This document shows, piece by piece, positions 1 through 5,054 of a stretch of 5,635 bases of DNA. The notes under the pieces were generated by a model, which worked only from the letters and a program-made list of their open reading frames with translations, had not been told where the DNA came from and did no database searches. Location of the stretch: the NCBI GenBank assembly GCA_020440935.1, contig JAGRNC010000185.1:1-5635 (forward strand), in the 5' to 3' direction. The position numbers and the translations under genes are program-made. Numbering within the stretch: position 1 is the first letter of the stretch; each line of letters opens with the position of its first letter. The DNA is from Leptospiraceae bacterium (GTDB lineage Bacteria > Spirochaetota > Leptospiria > Leptospirales > Leptonemataceae).

Positions 1-2165
1 CAAACTCGCTAAGTCGCGAAGGAGTAATCGGAAGAGATGCATTTCAGACTACGTTTTCTCTGACCATCGTTCTGGGAATGTTTGCCATCATCATCATCTT
101 CCTCAATAACACGCGCGATCGCACCACATTTCTGGCCAAGCTGATCGGTATCAGTCTCGTAACCATCCTTCTGGTAATGCAGGCCCTGAGTTTCTTTGTT
201 CTGGGCGAGCGAACCCGCGCCTACGACGAACTTAGAGTCCAGGAGGCCAGGGCGGTGCGTAACCACGAAGCCGGCGATACAACGGTAGCCCCGCTATTTT
301 TGCGCCAATCCGATGGAACCGTGCAATTCTTCGCGGCCGGCCAGGAATTCAGGGAAAGCGCTCTGCCCGATTATCCTTCGGCCGGAAAAGAGAATCTCCC
401 CAGGCAAAGCAAGTCGGACTTACAGCACGGGCGCTTTCAGAAAGCCACCCGAGATGGCAAATCATTGAACTACATTAGCTACCGAATTCAAGATGCGAAT
501 GCGGACTACGAAGTGGCCTTTCCCTACCTATCGTACCGAACCTATGTGCACGATGGAGCCTCTACGCTGGCCATTCTCCTGATAATGGTAATGGTTGTGC
601 TTGTGGCGGGCTTTCCGCTTTTTTTCAGAGGCGCCTTAATCAATCCGCTCATGGAACTACTGGGGGCGGTGAAGCGAGTGGATGAGGGAGATCTGCAGGC
701 CAACGTTCGGGTTCGTGTGGAGGATGAGATCGGCCAACTTGGTCATTATTTTAACGGTATGGTGGTTTCCATACGCGATGCCCAATCCAAGCTAAAGGAA
801 TATGCGGACCGGCTGGAAGAAAAAGTCCAGGAACGAACGGCAGAATTACAGAAGACTCTTACCAGGGTGCAGGAGCTAAAGAATCAGCAGGATGGAGACT
901 ATTTTCTAACATCACTGCTACTTCGCCCGCTGCAGGCGAATCGTGCAAAAAGCGAGACAGTAAATGTGGACTTCTTTATTCGTCAGAAGAAGAGCTTTAC
1001 CTTTCGAAAATGGGAAGATGAAATCGGGGGTGACCTCTGCATGGCGGAATCCATTAAGCTGCGCGGCCGTCCATTTACTCTCTTTCTGAACGCAGATGCA
1101 ATGGGCAAATCGATGCAGGGGGCAGGAGGCGCTCTGGTGCTTGGCGCGGTGCTCGAAGCTATTGTGGATCGAACCATGCTTTCCGGAGATGCTTCGTCCC
1201 ATCATCCTGAGCGATGGCTAAAGAATGCATTCATCGAGCTGCACAAGGTATTTGAGACATTTGACGGCAGCATGCTCATCTCCATGGTATTTGGCCTCGT
1301 GGACGACAATACCGGTCTGGTGTATATGATCAACGCCGAGCATCCATGGTCGGTACTGTACAAAGGAGAAAAAGCAGACTTCGTAGAAACCGACCTGGAC
1401 TTTAGGAAGCTCGGCACTCTGGGAGTCGAAGGAAGTATCTTTGTAAAAACGCTCCAACTGGAGCCTGGCGATGTTCTGATTGCAGGATCCGACGGACGCG
1501 ACGATGTGCGGGTGCAGCGCGATAATGGAGACCTGTTCATTCAGGACGACGAGAATGAATTCCTGCAGCACGTGGAGGCCGGCAAGGGAGTCCTAAACGC
1601 CATCGTCGAATCGATTGAGAGTCGTGGGCAACTAACCGATGACCTTTCTTTACTTCGAATCGGATACCGAGAGGATTTGAAGCATGGCACAGATTCGGCA
1701 GGACGCGATTTTCGACAGCTTAGCGAACAGGCGCGCGCCGCTTTCAAGGCTGGTGAATTCCAGAAGGCCATTAACATGCTGGAGGACGCAGACATCGCGG
1801 ATTCGCGCGAAGCGCCATTGGTCCGATTGCTGGCCCAGTGCTATCTTCGAATCAAGGACTATTCGCGGGCAGTCACAGTAGCGGAAGATTACTGCTTTCT
1901 TCGCCCTGCCGATACCGAGATGCTATATGCGGTGTCCTATGCCGCCGGTCGATCGGGGCAACTGGACAAGGCGGCCGATTACGGCGAACGGATTCGGCTA
2001 CGCGAACCGCATAATACACGATATCTTCTGAATCTTGCACGCATATACGCAGGAAAGGGCAACCTGGACCGCGCCCAGGGGTTCCTGGATCGAGTTCTGG
2101 AGTCGGAACCGGACAACGACAAGGCTCTAAAGCTGGCAGAGCAGTTAAAGGGGGCGGCACCCTAG
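1..2165 (+). CDS. Membrane HAMP-SpoIIE (PP2C-type) serine/threonine phosphatase with C-terminal TPRs, 5' partial
   Basis: The frame is open from base 3 to the left edge with no convincing start or ribosome site, so the gene begins outside the window; the first internal Met is at base 78 and is used for numbering here. Seen: hydrophobic stretches just before and after Met1 (to about 42), an extracytoplasmic segment (about 45-160), a membrane helix (161-183), HAMP (about 184-236), a coiled coil (236-272), a SpoIIE/PP2C domain (about 295-530) and four TPR-like units (about 546-680). Metal-ligand acidic positions look intact: D319 in EIGGD, D340 in NADAMGK, D472 in GSDGRDD, and D521/D522 in TDDLSLL. 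Family knowledge: such enzymes dephosphorylate serine or threonine on STAS-type anti-anti-sigma proteins in partner-switching pathways. The TPR tail probably binds a partner. The missing N-terminus may hold more membrane or sensor helices. The gene ends 37 bases before a strong terminator. The family call is firm; the signal and target are unknown. Confidence 0.9.
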   Translation, partial: NSLSREGVIGRDAFQTTFSLTIVLGMFAIIIIFLNNTRDRTTFLAKLIGISLVTILLVMQALSFFVLGERTRAYDELRVQEARAVRNHEAGDTTVAPLFLRQSDGTVQFFAAGQEFRESALPDYPSAGKENLPRQSKSDLQHGRFQKATRDGKSLNYISYRIQDANADYEVAFPYLSYRTYVHDGASTLAILLIMVMVVLVAGFPLFFRGALINPLMELLGAVKRVDEGDLQANVRVRVEDEIGQLGHYFNGMVVSIRDAQSKLKEYADRLEEKVQERTAELQKTLTRVQELKNQQDGDYFLTSLLLRPLQANRAKSETVNVDFFIRQKKSFTFRKWEDEIGGDLCMAESIKLRGRPFTLFLNADAMGKSMQGAGGALVLGAVLEAIVDRTMLSGDASSHHPERWLKNAFIELHKVFETFDGSMLISMVFGLVDDNTGLVYMINAEHPWSVLYKGEKADFVETDLDFRKLGTLGVEGSIFVKTLQLEPGDVLIAGSDGRDDVRVQRDNGDLFIQDDENEFLQHVEAGKGVLNAIVESIESRGQLTDDLSLLRIGYREDLKHGTDSAGRDFRQLSEQARAAFKAGEFQKAINMLEDADIADSREAPLVRLLAQCYLRIKDYSRAVTVAEDYCFLRPADTEMLYAVSYAAGRSGQLDKAADYGERIRLREPHNTRYLLNLARIYAGKGNLDRAQGFLDRVLESEPDNDKALKLAEQLKGAAP

Positions 2166-2197
2166 CTGATTACCGATGCCAGGGAAACCTTCGTAGC

Positions 2198-2238
2198 AAA
2201 AAGGCGATGCCAGATAAACGGCATCGCCCCTTTTTTTT
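2198..2238. terminator. Strong intrinsic terminator, symmetrical (works for both converging units)
   Basis: A perfect 9-bp stem (GGCGATGCC at 2203-2211 with GGCATCGCC at 2220-2228) encloses an 8-base loop. On the plus strand it is followed, after two C, by eight T (2231-2238), so it ends the phosphatase transcript. On the minus strand the same stem is followed by five T (the A run at 2198-2202), so it can also end the minus-strand unit that finishes with the cysteine-repeat gene. Confidence 0.9.
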
Positions 2239-2241
2239 AGC

Positions 2242-2292
2242 CGGCGGCCGATTGGGGCCGGAGGACCGCGGCGACCGCGCCATGGGCCGCCG
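2242..2292. repeat. GC-rich inverted repeat between terminator and cysteine-repeat gene
   Basis: CGGCGGCC at 2242-2249 pairs perfectly with GGCCGCCG at 2285-2292 across a 35-base spacer that itself contains the palindrome CCGCGG and a doubled ACCGCG. The block 2239-2300 is visibly far richer in G and C than its neighbours. It lies in the 3' region of the minus-strand repeat gene, so it could form RNA structure ahead of the terminator, or be the remains of a coding tail. The function is unknown. Confidence 0.45.
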
Positions 2293-2310
2293 ATCGGTAC
2301 ATTGCGCAGA

Positions 2311-2736
2311 TCAGTTACAGTAGGAATCGCTATTTCTAAGGATAGCCTTGCAGCCGCTCGTATTGCAATAAGAGTCGCTATTGCGCAAGAAAGCCTTACA
2401 ATCGCCGGTGTCGCAGTAGGAATCGCTATTTCGCAACACTGCTTTGCAATCGTCTGTGCGGCAATACGAATCGCTGCCCCGAAGAATGGCTTTGCAGTCA
2501 TCGGTATCGCAGTAGGAATCACTGTTTCGCAGGATTGCCTTGCAATCGCCAGTTTCGCAATACGAATCGCTGTTTCGAATCAAAGCCTTGCAATCTCCGG
2601 ATGACCAGGTTCGATAGCCGAGCTTTGTTTTGCTAATATTGGACGGGAGCGCCAAAAGGGCGGTTGCAACAATTGACATTGCAATAGTCAGGATCATCAG
2701 AAAACGAAGATCCTTATTGGGACGGGGAAAGTCCAT
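2311..2736 (-). CDS. Small exported or membrane-anchored protein with six 16-residue cysteine-paired repeats
   Basis: This 141-residue protein is not a family I can name. Residues 1-11 are polar and basic, residues 12-31 form a hydrophobic segment (FLMILTIAMSIVATALLAL) that looks like a signal peptide or single membrane anchor, and residues 47-141 are six copies of a unit close to GDCKAILRNSDSYCDT, the last lacking its final residue. Each copy has two cysteines spaced CX10C, with CX4C between copies, giving 12 cysteines at regular intervals; disulfide stapling outside the cytoplasm is a reasonable inference. The start is supported by AGAGG six bases upstream (2743-2747). It is the last gene of the minus-strand series, 193 bases after the DUF427 gene, so it may have its own promoter. 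The stop falls exactly at a repeat boundary. That the gene is real is supported by export signal, ribosome site and synonymous variation between repeats; its function is unknown. Confidence 0.78.
   Translation of the reverse strand: MDFPRPNKDLRFLMILTIAMSIVATALLALPSNISKTKLGYRTWSSGDCKALIRNSDSYCETGDCKAILRNSDSYCDTDDCKAILRGSDSYCRTDDCKAVLRNSDSYCDTGDCKAFLRNSDSYCNTSGCKAILRNSDSYCN
2314..2598 (-). repeat. Coding tandem repeat, 48-bp unit, six copies
   Basis: Contiguous 48-bp units at 2551-2598, 2503-2550, 2455-2502, 2407-2454, 2359-2406 and a 45-bp last copy at 2314-2358, with no spacers. Protein-level invariants are the CKA and SDSYC blocks; most nucleotide differences in those blocks are at third codon positions. 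Copies 2, 4 and 6 share TCC TAC for the Ser-Tyr pair, while copies 1, 3 and 5 use TCG or TCT with TAT. Confidence 0.93.
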
Positions 2737-2861
2737 GTTCTACCTCTGTGTGTTTCAGTAGGAAGCCGCCGGTTTTCTTGGGAGGGCCGCTTCCATTTTG
2801 ATAAGACGGCGGAAACTGGAATTTGCATCTTTTTTCGGGCTGTTGCCGTTTCGCCCGGGAT

Positions 2862-2878
2862 ATTGTACAGAAATAATA
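2862..2878 (-). promoter_or_regulatory. Possible -10 region for the cysteine-repeat gene
   Basis: In the 193-base gap upstream of the repeat gene, the only AT-rich promoter-like patch on the minus strand carries TATTAT (2873-2878) and TACAAT (2862-2867), each close to the TATAAT consensus. No good -35 hexamer lies at the usual distance. Transcription from here would leave a leader of about 120 bases containing a weak CGGGC/GCCCG hairpin (2836-2840 with 2853-2857). I see no riboswitch that I recognise. Confidence 0.22.
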
Positions 2879-2929
2879 AGGGAGTCTGATCCCGCCTTTT
2901 CCCGACCGCACCTCGGTACGGAGTCATGA

Positions 2930-3322
2930 CTATCTTTTTCGAATTGGTCTATGCTCGACTTTCGCACCATCCCGGAAGATCTCAACTTTAGAACTATCAA
3001 AGGCATAGTGATCTTTCAGCTGGGGTACCGAGGTAAGCGGATTCGGGTAGCTCCATACCAGATTCTCCACCGCTTCCGGCTTGCTCAGGTTCCAGTAAGC
3101 GGCCTTTCCTTTAATCGGACAGGATGTTTCCCGATCGCTTTTTTCCATTTGATCAAATCGAAGGGAGGATTGCGGAAAGTAAAGTACCGGCGGGAATTCA
3201 TAGGAAGGATGATACTCTTGCAGTTCCTGCACCGACTCCGATTTCGCTAGAATAGTCCCTTTGAATTCCACGCGAAAATCTCCGCTGCGTTCTCGAATCT
3301 CTGCGTAATGTTCTTCTGCCAT
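2930..3322 (-). CDS. DUF427 family protein
   Basis: 130 residues carrying the DUF427 signature in order: FKGTILAKSES (20-30), a YFP segment (48-50), SCPIKGKAAYW (67-77, with Cys68 in the CPxKGxAxY core), LVWSYPNP (88-95) and a DHYAFDSSKVEIFRDG end (104-119). DUF427 proteins are small soluble beta-rich proteins, widespread and of unestablished biochemical role. There is no signal peptide, so it should be cytoplasmic. The only available start is the ATG at 3322; its AGGG ribosome-site match (3325-3328) is just two bases away, tighter than usual, so translation may be modest or coupled to the upstream lipoprotein gene 75 bases away. No intrinsic terminator is seen after its stop. The family call is strong; function is unknown. 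Confidence 0.9.
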   Translation of the reverse strand: MAEEHYAEIRERSGDFRVEFKGTILAKSESVQELQEYHPSYEFPPVLYFPQSSLRFDQMEKSDRETSCPIKGKAAYWNLSKPEAVENLVWSYPNPLTSVPQLKDHYAFDSSKVEIFRDGAKVEHRPIRKR

Positions 3323-3397
3323 ATCCCTGATTCGGCATTCTCTGTGACGAGTTACAGTAGCTCCGTTTCATGCGTTGCGCAATCGAGCGGATTGTCC

Positions 3398-4108
3398 CTA
3401 GATCAACCAGTCAAAGACAACGTAGATTCCATAGAAGATCCAGCCTATGGGGCCGCGTGGCTCTTCCCATTCCATGTCCAGTTGTAGCGTTGCAAGAGAG
3501 ACTTGATTCTTGAGCATCCGCATTTTTGCCTCCAGGCTTTCCAGATCAGAACTAACTCGGGAAAGCTCGGATTCTACTTTGAGTACAGTCTCTACATCGT
3601 TGGCGCGAGTCAGGAGTCCCTGTAATCGGGTCTGTAGGCTGCGCAGATTCTTTAGACGGACTTCTGTATCTGTGTATGTTTCGGTGACGTCGCGGACGCT
3701 AATTCGCGTTGTGGCAATCTCTTTGCCCTGACCCAGCTGAGACATTACCTCTTCCAGAGCGGAATCGGGAACACGCAGGATAATCTGCCCCTCCTGCTTT
3801 CCGATGCTCTCGCTGGCGATATAGCCATCGAACTGCTTCACCAGACCGTGGGCCTGCTTAATTGTGTTTAAATACTGCTCTTCGTCTTCCAGTATAAGTT
3901 GCAGCATTCCTGTTCGGATTAGCTTTCGCTGCGCCAATTCCTGCCTGGGGGGACTGTATCCAGAATCAGAAACTCCGCTGGCTTCCATAGAAGCTTCCTG
4001 TGGATCCAATCGATCCACTCTGTAATTGTAGGAATTCCGACGAGAGTCTGACTGACAATGAACGAACGTCAAAGCCAGAAGAATCGGCAGTGCAGTGAAG
4101 AGGCGCAT
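3398..4108 (-). CDS. DUF4349 domain-containing putative lipoprotein
   Basis: 236 residues. Residues 1-17 form a signal peptide followed by Cys18 in the context FVHC, a loose lipobox of the kind tolerated in spirochaetes, so outer-leaflet lipid anchoring is plausible but not certain. Residues 21-58 are a polar linker. The DUF4349 region follows: RKLIRTGMLQL (61-71), GYIASES (95-101), IILRVPDSALEEVM (109-122), a DVTETYTDTEVRLKNL stretch (140-155), then a long coiled coil (about 151-203) and a short beta end. A hydrophobic segment (about 221-236) runs right to the C-terminus, as the family often has a C-terminal membrane helix. The biochemical role of the family is not established; an envelope-associated job is inferred. 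No good Shine-Dalgarno precedes the ATG (AAGGG is about 17 bases away), and the start codon lies in a hairpin. The gene starts 43 bases after the DinB gene, so cotranscription is likely. Confidence 0.88.
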   Translation of the reverse strand: MRLFTALPILLALTFVHCQSDSRRNSYNYRVDRLDPQEASMEASGVSDSGYSPPRQELAQRKLIRTGMLQLILEDEEQYLNTIKQAHGLVKQFDGYIASESIGKQEGQIILRVPDSALEEVMSQLGQGKEIATTRISVRDVTETYTDTEVRLKNLRSLQTRLQGLLTRANDVETVLKVESELSRVSSDLESLEAKMRMLKNQVSLATLQLDMEWEEPRGPIGWIFYGIYVVFDWLI

Positions 4109-4128
4109 TCCATTCGGACGGATGCGCC
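4102..4128 (-). promoter_or_regulatory. Hairpin enclosing the DUF4349 start codon
   Basis: On the minus strand GGCGCAT (4128-4122) pairs perfectly with ATGCGCC (4108-4102) across a 13-base loop. The second arm begins with the start codon itself, so the folded mRNA would hide the ATG. Together with the poor ribosome site this may limit translation unless ribosomes or a factor open it. The pairing is seen directly; the regulation is inferred. Confidence 0.5.
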
Positions 4129-4151
4129 CTTAACGTGGTTCAGATTTCTAA

Positions 4152-4643
4152 TCAGGCCGCCGTCGCTCTGGAGCGATGAAACAGGATCATATCCAGCGGA
4201 ACAGGATTACCGGTCAGTCGGCGAATCATGCTGGAAACCTGACCACGGTGAAATGTGCCATGATTTACCACATGCATTACGATTTGCCACAAGGGCTGCT
4301 CGAACGACTCTCCGCGAGTAGTCTGGTAGGAAATGACCTTGCCAGGGTGCGCCTGGATTTCGGATCGCAGGCGAGCGAAATGCCCATTTCGCGAAGCGTC
4401 CCAGTGTTCGTATAGGGCCATGGGGTTGCCAAAATCGGGGACGCTCAGGCTTGCATCGGGGCTGTCCCCTTTGACGCGCCGCATCCATACTTCTTCAGCC
4501 CACAGTAGATGTTTTAGTTTGCCTACCAGGTTGCCGACCCCATCGCCCAGGTCGCGGTGAAACTGCTCTTCATTCAGGTTCAGTGCATGACCCTTCACTT
4601 GTTCGTGCGCCCATGCATCATAGTCCAATAATGTTTCTGTCAT
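4152..4643 (-). CDS. DinB-family (four-helix, metal-binding) protein
   Basis: 163 residues from the chosen ATG. The protein is all-helical in appearance and carries the three-histidine pattern of the DinB/YfiT fold: His45 in KLKHLLWAEEVW and His128/His132 in VVNHGTFHRGQ, followed by the usual short hydrophobic C-terminal helix. The length fits the family (about 150-175). Members bind a divalent metal; several characterised relatives are thiol-dependent transferases (bacillithiol or mycothiol type) or damage-inducible proteins, but the substrate cannot be read from the sequence. A longer reading from a TTG at 4673 is possible; the ATG at 4643 is preferred because GGAAGAAG lies just upstream and the extra ten residues do not resemble family sequence. 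It is cytoplasmic. It lies 140 bases downstream of the ferredoxin gene and 43 bases before the DUF4349 gene. Confidence 0.9.
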   Translation of the reverse strand: MTETLLDYDAWAHEQVKGHALNLNEEQFHRDLGDGVGNLVGKLKHLLWAEEVWMRRVKGDSPDASLSVPDFGNPMALYEHWDASRNGHFARLRSEIQAHPGKVISYQTTRGESFEQPLWQIVMHVVNHGTFHRGQVSSMIRRLTGNPVPLDMILFHRSRATAA

Positions 4644-4646
4644 AGT

Positions 4647-4654
4647 CTTCTTCC
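4647..4654 (-). promoter_or_regulatory. Ribosome binding site deciding the DinB-family gene start
   Basis: GGAAGAAG on the minus strand ends three bases before the ATG at 4643, with the GGAAG part at a normal 6-base distance. No comparable site precedes the upstream TTG at 4673, so this site fixes the start. Confidence 0.65.
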
Positions 4655-4755
4655 GTAATACGGTACTGCTCAAAATATCGATCTGGATTGGACTGTCTGC
4701 ACTATTTTTAGAGGCCCTTTTTGTCCAAACTACCTGGCTTTTGATGGGTTATGTG

Positions 4756-4779
4756 CGAATGCGAAAATGCCCGCATTCG
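4756..4779 (-). other. Perfect 8-bp hairpin just after the ferredoxin-gene stop
   Basis: CGAATGCG pairs with CGCATTCG around an 8-base loop, starting four bases after the TGA of the ferredoxin gene. No T-run follows on either strand, so it is not a canonical intrinsic terminator. It may protect the 3' end of the message, slow the polymerase or mark a partial terminator. The rest of the 140-base gap up to the DinB gene holds no clear promoter; TTGGAC/GTCCAA (4688-4693 with 4723-4728) is a weak inverted repeat there. Confidence 0.5.
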
Positions 4780-4783
4780 AGAT

Positions 4784-5029
4784 TCAACGATGGCTAATGG
4801 GAAAGGGAAGGGGGAACTGAGATTCTTCGCCGAGAATTCGAAGGTGTCGTTCTTGCTGGTATATGGCATATACATCGCCCAGGCAGGCGCCGCACTGGCT
4901 ACCCGCTCCGGTTTTTCGCAGGACCGATTCAAAAGACGGTACTCTGGAACTACCAAAAACGGCCGAGTGGATCTCGGCGGTTTGTACCCGGCAGCAATTG
5001 CAGCCGGGCATGGTAGAATGCTGCGCCAT
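4784..5029 (-). CDS. BFD-like [2Fe-2S]-binding protein
   Basis: 81 residues. The pattern CNCC (10-13), a helical stretch with SFESVLRKTGAGS (32-44) and CGACLGDVY (46-54) is the BFD-like [2Fe-2S] signature: Cys10 and Cys12 (CxC) with Cys46 and Cys49 (CGxC) as cluster ligands, and the TGAG turn before the second pair. Family knowledge: such domains serve as small electron carriers, for example in bacterioferritin iron release, or as Fe-S modules beside oxidoreductases and assimilatory reductases. No bacterioferritin lies in the window, so the partner is unknown. The roughly 20 residues after the domain are unassigned. Two starts are possible, ATG 5029 or ATG 5011 (Met7, just before the CxC); neither has a Shine-Dalgarno. 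An extended -10 upstream would give a leader of about 10 bases to the first, so near-leaderless translation is possible. It begins 17 bases after the carboxylase stop. Confidence 0.85.
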   Translation of the reverse strand: MAQHSTMPGCNCCRVQTAEIHSAVFGSSRVPSFESVLRKTGAGSQCGACLGDVYAIYQQERHLRILGEESQFPLPFPISHR

Positions 5030-5045
5030 TTGAAAAAGCTAATCG

Positions 5046-5054
5046 ATTATAGCA
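5046..5054 (-). promoter_or_regulatory. Extended -10 promoter element (TGCTATAAT) for the ferredoxin gene
   Basis: The minus strand reads TGC followed by a perfect TATAAT (5051-5046), the full TGnTATAAT extended -10 that can work without a -35 box; indeed no good -35 is seen. It overlaps the TAA stop of the carboxylase gene. The predicted start is near 5039-5040, about 10 bases before ATG 5029. The match is exact, but activity is inferred. Confidence 0.5.

Noticed and set aside
2314..2598. Regular 48-bp repeats as a CRISPR array
   Set aside because: The units touch each other with no spacers, keep one reading frame and encode a conserved peptide behind a signal segment; this is a coding tandem repeat.
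2145..2604. Overlapping open frames in the repeat block (2145-2522 minus, 2302-2604 plus)
   Set aside because: They are long only because a 48-bp period (a multiple of three) keeps every frame open. They lack ribosome sites and credible protein features; the frame at 2311-2736 has an export signal and Shine-Dalgarno.
2906..2921. CCGCACC/GGTACGG hairpin after the DUF427 gene as its terminator
   Set aside because: The stem needs a G-U pair and no T-run follows on the minus strand, so it does not meet intrinsic terminator criteria.
2697..3006. Minus-strand open frames across the 2737-2929 gap
   Set aside because: They overlap the DUF427 or repeat genes out of frame, have no ribosome site and no recognisable domain. 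The gap is better read as a leader or promoter region.
3375..3382. TTGCGCAA palindrome between the DUF4349 and DUF427 genes as an operator
   Set aside because: An 8-base palindrome alone is expected by chance, it is not extended or repeated nearby in a promoter setting, and no regulator gene is present.
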